Notes: generated by a model from the sequence alone, not told the origin. A DNA stretch of 9,984 nucleotides from an uncultured Clostridia bacterium (GCA_900548845.1 URMI01000020.1:1-9984), one strand, 5' to 3'; shown: positions 1 to 7,434, numbered from the stretch's first letter. Program-made: numbers and translations.

Positions 1-690
1 GCTGTAAGTCGAGACGTGGCAGATATGCACGGGGATATCAAGGCTCTCCGAAAGGCAGATCTCGCGGGCGATGATGATGTCTTCCGCCGCACGGATGCTG
101 CCCTTGAGCCCCGTGAGCGTCGAGAAGTACCCCTCGTTGACGACGCCGCCGTCGACGAGCGACTTATCCTCGCAGTGGCAGAGGCAGATAAGCCCGAAGT
201 CGGAGGCGTACTTCATGGCGTTTGCCATGAGCCCGGTGCTCACGACGGACTTGCCGTCCTCGCTGAGCGCCACCGCGCCCGCCGCCTTCATGCCGCCGAT
301 GGCAGCCAGCTCCTTGCCCTCCTGCCCCTTGGTGATGGCGCCGACGGGCCGCACTTTGCACAAATTTACGTCCTTCGCGCGCGATAAAATGTAGGTGACG
401 ACGACTTTGCTGTCCGTCACGGGGTTGGTGTTGGGCATGCAGCACACTTGCGTGAATCCGCCCTTGACGGCGGCACGGCTGCCGCTTTCGATGTCTTCCT
501 TCCGCTCGAAGCCCGGCTCGCGCAGATGGACGTGCATATCGATGAGCCCCGGGAAGACGGTGAGCCCGCTCCAATCGACGCCCTCGGCGTCGATGTGTTC
601 GGCGATCTCCGTGATGCGCCCCTCTTCGACGCGGAGATCGGCGCGGCGCACGCCGTCGGGCAAAATACAAGTTGCGTTTTTGAAGATCAT
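1..690 (-). CDS. pyrC: Dihydroorotase, class I (partial, C-terminus beyond window start)
   Basis: Third step of de novo pyrimidine synthesis: reversible cyclisation of N-carbamoyl-L-aspartate to dihydroorotate, in the cytoplasm. The frame stays open from the ATG at 690 to base 1, giving the first 230 residues of a protein usually about 420-430 long. Visible hallmarks are D51-M-H53-V-H55-L-R-E-P-G, the metal-binding HxH signature of the amidohydrolase fold; [14 protein letters not shown] (77-90); SEDG with D145; H172 in CHCED; and H225 in VHICHVST. The spacing D145-H172-H225 matches what I recall for the zinc ligands of Bacillus-type dihydroorotases. The start is clear: the ATG overlaps the pyrB stop as ATGA and follows AAGGAGGAGAT. 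It is the last visible gene of the PyrR-attenuated operon and is probably translationally coupled to pyrB. Only the truncation by the window edge is unusual. Confidence 0.96.
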   Translation of the reverse strand, partial: MIFKNATCILPDGVRRADLRVEEGRITEIAEHIDAEGVDWSGLTVFPGLIDMHVHLREPGFERKEDIESGSRAAVKGGFTQVCCMPNTNPVTDSKVVVTYILSRAKDVNLCKVRPVGAITKGQEGKELAAIGGMKAAGAVALSEDGKSVVSTGLMANAMKYASDFGLICLCHCEDKSLVDGGVVNEGYFSTLTGLKGSIRAAEDIIIAREICLSESLDIPVHICHVSTYS

Positions 691-1607
691 ATCTCCTCCT
701 TGGTGAGCAAAAAGAGCATGGACATCCTCACCGCGATGCCCGAGAGCACCTGTTCCTCGATGCGGCTCGTCTCGCCGTCGATGAGCCCGCTCGTGAGCTC
801 CACGCCGCGGTTGACGGGCCCGGGGTGCATGACGAGAGCGCCCTTCTTCGCGTATTTCATGAGCGCTTCACTGACGCCGTAGAACTTGCTGTATTCGCCG
901 AGCGAAGGGAAGTTGCCCGCGTGCTGGCGCTCGAGCTGGATCCTCAGCCCCATCACGACGTCGGCGCCCTCCACCGCTTCCTCGCGGGAGCGGCAAATTT
1001 TCGCCCCCATTCTTTCGATGCCCGTGGGGATGAGCGTTCTCGGCGCATACATGGTGACTTCCGCCCCCAGCTTCTTTAAGCCGAAGAGGTTGCTCTTTGC
1101 AACGCGCGAGTGGGAGATATCGCCCAAAATGGCGACTTTGAGCCCCGAAATGGAGCCGAAATTTTCGCGCATCGTCAGCATATCCAGAAGCGCCTGCGAG
1201 GGGTGTTCGTTCATGCCGTCGCCCGCGTTGACGACGTGCGCCTTCACCGTCTTTGCAAGCAGAGCGGGCGCGCCGCCCATCGGGTGACGGATGACGATGA
1301 TATCGTTCTTCATCGCGTCCAGCGTCTTGCCCGTGTCGACGAGCGTCTCCCCCTTCTTGACGGAAGAGGAGTCCGCCGAAATGTTGACGACGTGCGCGCC
1401 CATGTATTTAGCGGCGAGCTCGAAGCTGCAGCGCGTGCGCGTCGAGTTCTCGTAAAAGAGCGTCGTCACCGACTTGCCCTGCAAGTGCGGCAGCTTCTTG
1501 ATGTTCTGCTTCAAGAGCTTTTTCATGTTCATGCCGACGTCAAGGATCTCGTCGATCTCCTCTGCAGGCATTTCTCGAAGCCCTAAAATATCCTTATCTT
1601 TCAGCAT
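687..1607 (-). CDS. pyrB: Aspartate carbamoyltransferase catalytic subunit
   Basis: Committed step of pyrimidine synthesis: carbamoyl phosphate + L-aspartate to N-carbamoyl-L-aspartate. It comprises 306 residues, close to the 304-311 of known PyrB proteins. The carbamoyl-phosphate loop is ENSTRTR (53-59), where many homologues have EPSTRTR. SSVKKGE (81-87) carries the active-site lysine region. HPSQALLD (135-142) and HSRVA (166-170) follow. LRIQLERQ (221-228) is the aspartate-binding loop and HPGPVNRG (261-268) closes the site. The start at 1607 is chosen because GGAGG at 1612-1616 is 4 nt upstream and the N-terminus MLKDKDILG fits the family; the ATG at 1610 is the alternative, while a TTG at 1628 would put the ribosome site inside the gene. 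It overlaps the end of pyrR by 14 nt and pyrC by 4 nt. No regulatory subunit pyrI is seen here. Confidence 0.97.
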   Translation of the reverse strand: MLKDKDILGLREMPAEEIDEILDVGMNMKKLLKQNIKKLPHLQGKSVTTLFYENSTRTRCSFELAAKYMGAHVVNISADSSSVKKGETLVDTGKTLDAMKNDIIVIRHPMGGAPALLAKTVKAHVVNAGDGMNEHPSQALLDMLTMRENFGSISGLKVAILGDISHSRVAKSNLFGLKKLGAEVTMYAPRTLIPTGIERMGAKICRSREEAVEGADVVMGLRIQLERQHAGNFPSLGEYSKFYGVSEALMKYAKKGALVMHPGPVNRGVELTSGLIDGETSRIEEQVLSGIAVRMSMLFLLTKEEI

Positions 1608-2139
1608 CATTCCTCCCGATGACGGCAAGCTCGTCGCGCTCTGCGCCGAGCTCCGTAAAATGTACGCTTACATATTCCGAACGCGAAGTGGGCACGTTCT
1701 TGCCCACGAAATCTGCGCGGACGGGAAGTTCCCTCCCCCCGCGGTCGACGAGCACCAGAAGCTCGATGCACTTGGGCCGCCCGAGGCGGAAGAGCGCTTC
1801 GATGCCCGCCACGGCGCTCCTGCCCGTGTGCAGGACGTCGTCGCACAGCACGACTTTTTTCCCCGAAATGTCGAACCCGAGTTCGTTGACGCCCGCATCG
1901 GGCACGAAAAAGGCGGAGACGAGATCGTCCCTCGTCATGCCGATGTCGAGCCCCGCCGCAGGAACGGAGACGCCCGTCCCCGATTTTAGTTCGCTTTTGA
2001 GGCGCTCGGCGACGATCTCCCCGCCCCGCTTGACGCCGATGAGCACGACGCCGTCGAGGCCTTCGTTTTTTTCCTCGATCTCGTGCGAGAGGCGCACGAG
2101 CGTGCGCTTCAAGCCCTTTTCATCCAATATGACCGGCAT
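1594..2139 (-). CDS. pyrR: PyrR, bifunctional pyr mRNA attenuation protein / uracil phosphoribosyltransferase
   Basis: RNA-binding regulator that, with UMP or UTP bound, stabilises an anti-antiterminator in pyr leader RNA and so causes termination. Family members also convert uracil + PRPP to UMP. The protein has 181 residues, the same as Bacillus subtilis PyrR. The PRPP loop is VVLCDDVLHTGRSAV (96-110). Other family hallmarks are MTRDDL (68-73), LVDRGGRELPVRADFVGKN and PTSRSEYV near the C-terminus. The ATG at 2139 is chosen because AGGGAGGGA lies just upstream and MPVILDE aligns with the usual PyrR N-terminus; the in-frame extension toward 2205 runs through the leader and is rejected. First gene of the operon, preceded by its own attenuator, so it should be autoregulated. 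Residues contacting RNA cannot be assigned confidently by eye. Confidence 0.97.
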   Translation of the reverse strand: MPVILDEKGLKRTLVRLSHEIEEKNEGLDGVVLIGVKRGGEIVAERLKSELKSGTGVSVPAAGLDIGMTRDDLVSAFFVPDAGVNELGFDISGKKVVLCDDVLHTGRSAVAGIEALFRLGRPKCIELLVLVDRGGRELPVRADFVGKNVPTSRSEYVSVHFTELGAERDELAVIGRNDAER

Positions 2140-2173
2140 TGTCCCTCCCTGCGGTTCCGCAAAAGTATCGTCC

Positions 2174-2278
2174 ACAAGGCAGCTTTCCGCCCCAACCGAG
2201 AGCAAGAAAAAACAGCCTCGCGGGATGCCGCAAGACTGTGCCTTTCCTCAAAATAAGCGGGCACGAAAGCTGCCCTGT
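2174..2278 (-). other. 14-bp long-range helix enclosing the pyr terminator
   Basis: ACAGGGCAGCUUUC (2278-2265) is complementary at all 14 positions (one G-U) to GAAAGCUGCCUUGU (2187-2174). The first arm lies before the terminator and the second after it, so the helix can form only in transcripts that read through. The first arm alone can also make a local hairpin, GGGCA (2275-2271) with UGCCC (2263-2259). Role unknown; it may stabilise or fold the 5' end of the read-through mRNA. Confidence 0.5.
2207..2239 (-). terminator. Attenuator terminator in the pyrR leader
   Basis: CAGUCUUGCGG (2238-2228), loop CAUC, CCGCGAGGCUG (2223-2213): all 11 positions pair, two as G-U wobbles, and U6 follows (2212-2207). 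The 5' arm and loop are also the 3' arm of the antiterminator, so termination and antitermination exclude each other. Confidence 0.88.
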
Positions 2279-2335
2279 TTTTCAAATGAGACGGCGTCTT
2301 GTCGGCATCACGGTACCGCTCTTAAAAACGACGCC
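2207..2335 (-). promoter_or_regulatory. PyrR-dependent transcription attenuator (pyr leader)
   Basis: Three mutually exclusive structures can be drawn on the minus-strand RNA. (1) Anti-antiterminator: GGCGUC (2335-2330) pairs with GACGCC (2298-2293). Within it GGUA (2317-2314) faces UGCC (2307-2304) around the hexaloop CCGUGA (2313-2308). This fits the PyrR-binding loop consensus as I remember it (ARUCCNGNGAGGYU), with paired changes A-U to G-C and C-G to A-U. (2) Antiterminator: GAUGCCGACAAGAC (2309-2296) pairs with GUCUUGCGGCAUC (2236-2224), 13 bp with one bulged A. (3) Terminator at 2239-2207. Inference: PyrR-UMP holds structure 1, frees the terminator and shuts off the operon; without UMP structure 2 forms and transcription proceeds. 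Binding is not shown by the sequence alone. Confidence 0.88.
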
Positions 2336-2338
2336 TAT

Positions 2339-2367
2339 ATGATAGCAGAACCGCCCCCAAATGTCAA
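2339..2367 (-). promoter_or_regulatory. Sigma-A promoter of the pyrRBC operon
   Basis: On the minus strand, TTGACA (2367-2362), a 17-nt spacer and TATCAT (2344-2339) form a near-consensus housekeeping promoter. The start of transcription is expected near 2332. It begins 5 nt after the stop codon of the metallophosphoesterase gene, so the operon is separately initiated although both genes share a strand. Confidence 0.88.
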
Positions 2368-2372
2368 GCTTT

Positions 2373-3068
2373 TCAAATAATTTGCGTAAGGGTAAACCGC
2401 ACCTTATCGCAGGAAGTGAGAAAGTACTCGATGCCGTTCTTTTCGCACTTCAGGGGGAAGTATGCGCTCCCGTGCAGATGCCCGAACACCACCTTATCGA
2501 CCGCGTTCTCTTCAAACAGCTGCGTAAAGAGGGTGTCCTCCTTGCGGATGCCGAAGGGCGGGTAATGGATGAGCGCGATGAGGGTATCCCCCTCCTTCCT
2601 CACTTTTCTGACTTCCGCAAAAGCGAGGCGGAAGCGCTCCCCCTCGCGGCGGTAGAGCGCCTCGTCGTGCTCGGTATAGTCGGCGCTCCCCGGGCACGCC
2701 CATCCGCGCGAGCCCGCGATGACGACATTGCCGATGCGCACGCAGTCGTTCTGAAGAAAGGTGAAGCTTTCGTCGGGCGCGGCGGCGCGCACCCGCGTGA
2801 TGCCGTTCCACCAATAGTCGTGGTTGCCGCGGATGAATACCTTGCGCCCTTTGAGCGGAGCAAGGGAAGCAACGTCGTACATCCCCTCGTCGAGGTACAT
2901 CCCCCACGAGGTATCGCCGCCCAGAAGAACGACGTCCTCTTCCGAGACCTTCTGCTCCCAATCCGCCTTGATTTTTTCGAAATGCCCCTCCCATTCCGGC
3001 CCGAACACGTTCATCGGCTTGTTGCTCTTGCCGGAGAGGTGCAGATCGCTGATCGCAAACACCTTCAT
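2373..3068 (-). CDS. Metallophosphoesterase (calcineurin-like, COG1768-type)
   Basis: Predicted two-metal phosphohydrolase of 231 residues; the substrate cannot be told from sequence. All calcineurin-like motifs are present in order: SDLHLS with D8 and H10, GGDTSWG with D52, GNHDYWW with N82 and H83, IHYPP with H169, and GHLHG with H197 and H199. The GNHDYWW and HYPPFG forms resemble a small family of bacterial predicted phosphohydrolases, from memory COG1768. No signal peptide or membrane segment, so cytoplasmic. The start MKVFAISDLH is fixed by homology: the first metal motif begins at residue 7, so no later start works, and an upstream extension would run into the terminator of the next operon. 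There is no ribosome binding site; a promoter lies immediately before the ATG and the mRNA is predicted to be leaderless. It ends just before the pyr promoter. Confidence 0.93.
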   Translation of the reverse strand: MKVFAISDLHLSGKSNKPMNVFGPEWEGHFEKIKADWEQKVSEEDVVLLGGDTSWGMYLDEGMYDVASLAPLKGRKVFIRGNHDYWWNGITRVRAAAPDESFTFLQNDCVRIGNVVIAGSRGWACPGSADYTEHDEALYRREGERFRLAFAEVRKVRKEGDTLIALIHYPPFGIRKEDTLFTQLFEENAVDKVVFGHLHGSAYFPLKCEKNGIEYFLTSCDKVRFTLTQII

Positions 3069-3075
3069 GGGGGAA

Positions 3076-3104
3076 ATTATAGCATAACTCTTTGCAAATA
3101 TCAA
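3076..3104 (-). promoter_or_regulatory. Promoter giving a leaderless metallophosphoesterase mRNA
   Basis: TTGATA (3104-3099), 17-nt spacer, TATAAT (3081-3076) on the minus strand. Only seven bases, TTCCCCC, separate the -10 box from the ATG at 3068. The normal start distance places +1 at 3069-3068, the A of the ATG being the only purine there. No Shine-Dalgarno sequence could exist on such a transcript. Confidence 0.82.
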
Positions 3105-3159
3105 GCGTTTCCCCGCCGAACGCCCGCAGACGGGAGCCGCCCGCGCTAAAGCGCGGACG

Positions 3160-3195
3160 AAAAGAAGCGCCCCGCGCAAAATATGCGCGGGGCGC
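3160..3195 (-). terminator. Rho-independent terminator of the marR-ABC exporter operon
   Basis: A perfect 12-bp, GC-rich stem, GCGCCCCGCGCA (3195-3184) with TGCGCGGGGCGC (3178-3167), loop of 5, is followed on the minus strand by TTCTTTT (3166-3160). It starts 13 nt after the stop codon of the second ABC gene. A smaller hairpin (CCGCGC, TTTA, GCGCGG at 3156-3141) follows without a T run. Confidence 0.88.
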
Positions 3196-3208
3196 CCCGT
3201 TCCGAATG

Positions 3209-5161
3209 TTATTCGAGTTCGAATTTGCCCGTATAGAGCTGATAGTACCTGCCCTTCTGCGCCATGAGCTGATCGTGGTTGCCGCGCTCGATGATGCGGC
3301 CGTGCTCGAGCACCATGATGGCGTGGCTGTTGCGCACGGTGGAGAGACGGTGAGCGATGACGAACACCGTTCTGCCTTCCATGAGCTTATCCATGCCCTT
3401 TTCGATGAGCGCTTCGGTGCGCGTATCGATGGAGCTCGTCGCCTCGTCGAGGATGATGACGGGGCAGTCGGAGACCATCGCGCGGGCGATGGACAGAAGC
3501 TGCCTCTGCCCCTGCGAGAGGTTGGCGCCGTCCGACGTGAGCATGGTGTTGTAGCCGTCGGGCAGGTGGCGGATGAAGCTGTCCGCCCCCGCGAGCCTGG
3601 CTGCCTCGATGCACTCCTCGTCCGTCGCCGACATGCGGACGTAGCGGATGTTCTCCATCACCGTGCCCGTGAAGAGGTGGGTATCCTGCAGCACGGTGCC
3701 GAGGGAATGGCGAAGGTCGCTCTTTCTGATATCGCGGATGTTGATGCCGTCGTAGGTGATCGTACCCGATTGGATGTCGTAGAAACGGTTGATGAGGTTG
3801 GTGATCGTCGTCTTGCCCGCGCCCGTCGAACCGACGAAGGCGATCTTCTGCCCGGGCTTTGCGTAGAGGGAAATGTCGTGGAGCACCGTCTTGCCCTCCT
3901 CATAGCCGAAGGTGACGCCGTAGAAGCGGATATCGCCTTTCAACAGTACGAAGTGATGACCTGCGGGGCTGCCGTCGGGCACCTTCCATGCCCAGAACTC
4001 GCCGTCCTCGCGCTCTTCGTACCAATTTTCGCCCGTCTTCGTCACCCTGACGAGCGTCACGTCGCCGCCCTCGTCCTCGGGCACGGCATCGAGCATCTCA
4101 AAGATGCGCTCTGCGCCCGCGAACGCCTGCACGATGGCGTTGAACTGCTGGGTGATCTGCTGGATGGGCATATTGAAGGAGCGCACGAAGTTGAGGAAGG
4201 AGACGATGGCGCCGAGCGTCAGCGCTCCGCTAAGGCCCTGCGTGAAGCCATAAATGGAGAGCGCGTACCATCCGCCTTCCATGACGAGGAACGCCGCCAC
4301 GAACGCCACGATGATATACTGGATATAGCCGATGTTGTTGGAGATGGGCCCGATGACGTTGGTGAGCACGTTCGCCTTGGTCGCGTTGACGCGCAGGTCC
4401 TCGTTGAGGGTGCGGAAGGCAGCCTTTGCCTTTTCCTCGTGATTGAACACTTTGACGACGCGCTGGCCGCTCATCATCTCCTCGATATAGCCGTTGACGG
4501 AAGCGAGCGCGCGCTGCTGCTGCAAAAAGTACCCGCCGCTGCGCTTTGCGAGCTTCTGCGTGAAGAGGAACATGCCCACGACGAAGATCATGGCGACAAG
4601 CGTCAGCGTCGCGGAATAGAACACCATCATGCAGAAGGTGCCGACGATGGTCACCGTCGAGTTGATGAGCTGCGGGATGGTCTGCGAGAGCATCTGACGG
4701 AGCACGTCGGTATCGTTCGTATAACGGCTCATGAGCGTGCCGTGCGTGTGCGTATCGAAGAACTTTAAGGGGAGCGTCTGCATGTGCGAGAACATCTCGT
4801 TCCTCAGCCGCTTCATCGTGCCCTGCGCCACGACGACCATGATGCGAAAGTAGGTGTAGTTGCACACGACGCCCGCGAGGTAGATGCCGCCCATCGCACA
4901 GAGCGCGCCGATAAAGCCGCTCCAATCGGGGTCGGCCTGCCCGATGAGGGGGGAGATGAACTGATCGACGAAGATGCCGAGGAACATCGACCCGCCCACC
5001 GAGGCAAGCGCGGAGACGACGATGAGCACGCAGGCGAAGATGAATTTGCCCTTGTGGTCGACGAAGAGATAGCGCATGAGGCGCGAGAAGATCTTTTTGC
5101 TGTTGGCGTCCAGCCGTGCGGGCGCGCGCCCGCTCCTTGCCATGTTATTCGGCATCGGCAT
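3209..5161 (-). CDS. Heterodimeric ABC exporter, subunit with canonical ATPase motifs
   Basis: Half-transporter of 650 residues (membrane domain plus nucleotide-binding domain), predicted to pair with the product of the gene just upstream. Six hydrophobic segments fall roughly at 39-67, 82-108, 166-184, 186-204, 277-297 and 307-329. Walker A is GSTGAGKT (444-451), the Q-loop LQDTHLF (491-497), the signature LSQGQ (548-552), Walker B VIILDE with catalytic E573 (568-573), and switch histidine H604 in VIAHR. LSQGQ departs from LSGGQ; in heterodimers this signature faces the partner's degenerate site. About 45 residues (362-408), rich in charged and aromatic residues, are inserted between the two domains. 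The start at 5161 has GGAGG 8 nt upstream; a GTG at 5170 lies inside that site. It overlaps the upstream gene by 17 nt. Substrate unknown; drug or toxic-compound export is inferred from marR. Confidence 0.94.
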   Translation of the reverse strand: MPMPNNMARSGRAPARLDANSKKIFSRLMRYLFVDHKGKFIFACVLIVVSALASVGGSMFLGIFVDQFISPLIGQADPDWSGFIGALCAMGGIYLAGVVCNYTYFRIMVVVAQGTMKRLRNEMFSHMQTLPLKFFDTHTHGTLMSRYTNDTDVLRQMLSQTIPQLINSTVTIVGTFCMMVFYSATLTLVAMIFVVGMFLFTQKLAKRSGGYFLQQQRALASVNGYIEEMMSGQRVVKVFNHEEKAKAAFRTLNEDLRVNATKANVLTNVIGPISNNIGYIQYIIVAFVAAFLVMEGGWYALSIYGFTQGLSGALTLGAIVSFLNFVRSFNMPIQQITQQFNAIVQAFAGAERIFEMLDAVPEDEGGDVTLVRVTKTGENWYEEREDGEFWAWKVPDGSPAGHHFVLLKGDIRFYGVTFGYEEGKTVLHDISLYAKPGQKIAFVGSTGAGKTTITNLINRFYDIQSGTITYDGINIRDIRKSDLRHSLGTVLQDTHLFTGTVMENIRYVRMSATDEECIEAARLAGADSFIRHLPDGYNTMLTSDGANLSQGQRQLLSIARAMVSDCPVIILDEATSSIDTRTEALIEKGMDKLMEGRTVFVIAHRLSTVRNSHAIMVLEHGRIIERGNHDQLMAQKGRYYQLYTGKFELE

Positions 5162-6917
5162 GATCGTCACCTCCTCTCGTCTGCGATTCGTAGATGCTGC
5201 GGTAAATTTCGTTGCTCTTCAAGAGCTCTTCGTGCGTGCCGAAACCCGAGACGCGGCCCTCGTCGAGAACGAGGATGCGGTCGGCGTCCTGCACGGAGTT
5301 GATGCGCTGGGCGATGATGAGCTTGGTGACGTCGGGCGCGTGTTCGCGCAGCGCCGCGCGGATGCGGCTGTCCGTCTTGGTATCGACGGCGGACGTCGAG
5401 TCGTCGAGGATGAGCACCTTCGGGCTCTTTAAAAGCGCCCTTGCGATGCACAGCCGCTGCTTCTGCCCGCCCGAGACGTTGACGCCGCCCTGCCCGAGGT
5501 CGTATTCATACTTGCCCGGGAGCTGTTCGATGAACTCGTCGGCGCACGCCTGCTTGCAGGCAAATTCGAGCTCCTCCTGCGTGGCGTCCTCCTTGCCCCA
5601 GCGCAGATTCTCTGCGACCGAGCCCGAGAAGAGCACGTTTTTTTGCAGCACCATCGCGACGGCGTCGCGCAGGGCGGTGAGGTCGTACTCCTTCACGTCA
5701 CGGCCGCCCACCTTGACGCTCCCTTCCGTCGCGTCGTAGAGGCGCGGGATGAGGGAGACGAGCGTCGTCTTGGCGGAACCCGTCTGCCCGATGATTCCGA
5801 TCGTCTCGCCCGAGGCGATCTTCAAGGTGACATCTTTAATGACGTCCTCCCCCTCGCCGCCCTTGCGGTAGGCGAAGCTGACGTGATCGAATTCGATCGC
5901 GCCGTCCCTGACTTCGAAGACGGGGTCGGCGGGGTCTTTGATGGTGCTCTCTTCCGACAAGATCTCGGAGATACGCTCCATCGCGGGGCGGGACATGGCG
6001 ATGAAGGTGAGCACCATCGCCACCATCATGACGCCCGAAAGGATCTGCGTCGCGTACGAAAGAAGGCCGGTGAGGTCTGCGATCCTGAGCCCGCCCCCCA
6101 CGATGCTCACGCCGCCCACGGAGAGCAGGATGATCATCGTCGCATACATGATGACCTGCACGACGGGGCTCATCGCCGCCATCAGCTTTTCGGCGCGCAC
6201 CGAATAGTTGTAAACTTCCTGCGTCGCCTTCTGATATTTTTCGATCTCCGGCCCTTCGAGGACGTACGACTTGACGACGCGGATGCCCGTGAGGTTTTCC
6301 TGCGCGACGGCGTTGAGGCGGTCGTACTTTTTGAACATCTGCCGGAAGCTCGGCTGCGCGGCGTTCATGATGAGGAGCACGAACACAAAAAGGATGGCAG
6401 CCGCCACGAGGAAGATCCACGCGATCTGCGGCTCGATGATGAAGGACATGACGGAGGCGAAGATGAACATGACGGGCGCACGCACGAGCATGCGGATGCT
6501 CATCTGGAAGGACATCTGCACGCTCGTGATATCCGTCGTCAGACGGGTGATGAGCGAGGACGTCGAGAAGCGGTCGATGTTGGCGAACGAGAAGGTCTGG
6601 ATCTTATCGTACGCGTCCTGCCTGAGGTTGGCAGCAAACCCCGCGCTCGCCTCGGAAGCGAGCTTCCCGCCCAGAACGCCGCTTGCAAGCGACACGAGCC
6701 CCAGCACGAACATGATGCCGCCGTAGATGGCGATCTGAACGAAATCTTCCTGAACAAGATTGCGCCCTTCTTCCTGTGCTCCTTCAATGACGCCGACGAG
6801 CAGCGTCATGACGAAGGGGATGAGGATCTCCATCGCCGCCTCGACGACCATGACGACGGGCGTTAAGATGGCACGCGACTTATACTGCCGCACGCTCTTC
6901 ATGAGTCTTGTGATCAT
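5145..6917 (-). CDS. Heterodimeric ABC exporter, subunit with degenerate ATPase site
   Basis: Half-transporter of 590 residues with six hydrophobic segments (about 16-43, 62-84, 143-161, 165-186, 250-275, 285-307) and a C-terminal ATPase domain. Walker A is GQTGSAKT (377-384), signature VSGGQ (481-485), Walker B VLILDD (501-506). The catalytic glutamate position is Asp (D506) and the switch histidine is Gln (Q537 in IIAQRIN). That pair of changes marks the degenerate partner in exporters of the TM287/288, LmrCD and BmrCD type. Its intact signature should complete the active site of the other subunit. The start ATG at 6917 overlaps the marR stop as ATGA. The nearest purine-rich site, AAGGAG (6940-6935), is 17 nt away, so translation probably depends on coupling to marR. 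Inner membrane-spanning exporter; substrate unknown. Confidence 0.94.
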   Translation of the reverse strand: MITRLMKSVRQYKSRAILTPVVMVVEAAMEILIPFVMTLLVGVIEGAQEEGRNLVQEDFVQIAIYGGIMFVLGLVSLASGVLGGKLASEASAGFAANLRQDAYDKIQTFSFANIDRFSTSSLITRLTTDITSVQMSFQMSIRMLVRAPVMFIFASVMSFIIEPQIAWIFLVAAAILFVFVLLIMNAAQPSFRQMFKKYDRLNAVAQENLTGIRVVKSYVLEGPEIEKYQKATQEVYNYSVRAEKLMAAMSPVVQVIMYATMIILLSVGGVSIVGGGLRIADLTGLLSYATQILSGVMMVAMVLTFIAMSRPAMERISEILSEESTIKDPADPVFEVRDGAIEFDHVSFAYRKGGEGEDVIKDVTLKIASGETIGIIGQTGSAKTTLVSLIPRLYDATEGSVKVGGRDVKEYDLTALRDAVAMVLQKNVLFSGSVAENLRWGKEDATQEELEFACKQACADEFIEQLPGKYEYDLGQGGVNVSGGQKQRLCIARALLKSPKVLILDDSTSAVDTKTDSRIRAALREHAPDVTKLIIAQRINSVQDADRILVLDEGRVSGFGTHEELLKSNEIYRSIYESQTRGGDDHADAE

Positions 6918-7417
6918 AAGTCTTGCTGTTTTCTCTCCTTTTGATCGGGTCCTGTTTCGGGAAAAGTCTCTTTGGAAAGCGCTTCGAGCTCATCCGCCAT
7001 GTGAAGAAGGCAGCGGTAGACGGTCTCCGTCTCCTCCTGCGTCAACCCGCGGCGCATAGCGTCCTCCGTCTTTTTGACGAAGCGGCTGCATTCGTCGGCG
7101 ACCTCTTTCCCGCGTTCGGTGAGCGCGACGCACTTGACGCGCGCGTCCTCCCCCGCCCTGCGCTCGATGTAGCCCTGCCGCTCGAGCGCCTGCAAAAGGC
7201 CGGTCACCGAAGAGGGGCGGGTGCTGCAGCATTCCGTCGCGATGAGCTTTTGCGTGCATTCCTCCCCGCGGGCGTGTTTGGCGGCAAGATAGCCTAAAAC
7301 GTTCACCTGCGAAAAGCTCAGAACGAGCGAGCGCAGGTTGCCATCCAGAAGGCGGTATAAAATGCGCGCCGTGCGGCCGATGGCATAGCCGAGATCGTTG
7401 TTTTGGGTGCTTTCCAT
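6914..7417 (-). CDS. MarR-family transcriptional regulator
   Basis: Winged-helix DNA-binding protein of 167 residues, expected to act as a dimer and, by family precedent, to repress its own operon until a ligand or oxidant binds. The DNA-binding region covers about 53-105: a helix at 55-63, a recognition helix near STRPSSVTGLLQALERQGY (65-83), and a wing with the family's D-x-R (D91, R93) followed by VKCVALTERGKEV. The C-terminal helices (LTQEETETVYRCLLHMADEL) form the usual dimer part. Six cysteines (54, 63, 64, 96, 110, 136) are many for its size and could allow redox sensing, but nothing shows this directly. The ATG at 7417 has only a poor ribosome site (GGGAAGAGGAC). It is first in the operon, overlaps the ABC gene by 4 nt, and a large palindrome lies between its promoter and start. 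Confidence 0.93.
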   Translation of the reverse strand: MESTQNNDLGYAIGRTARILYRLLDGNLRSLVLSFSQVNVLGYLAAKHARGEECTQKLIATECCSTRPSSVTGLLQALERQGYIERRAGEDARVKCVALTERGKEVADECSRFVKKTEDAMRRGLTQEETETVYRCLLHMADELEALSKETFPETGPDQKERKQQDL

Positions 7418-7434
7418 GTCCTCTTCCCGAAAAA

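Noticed and set aside
2140..2205. N-terminal extension of pyrR by 22 residues
   Set aside because: It lies in the attenuator leader, lacks a ribosome site and goes beyond the standard PyrR N-terminus.
3092..4768. Long plus-strand frame of 558 codons opposite the ABC subunit
   Set aside because: Antisense shadow of a well-supported ABC gene; translation is rich in His, Arg, Asp and Glu with no domain, as usual for the complement of GC-rich coding DNA. The same holds for the 407-codon frame at 5643-6866 and the 302-codon minus frame at 8148-9056.
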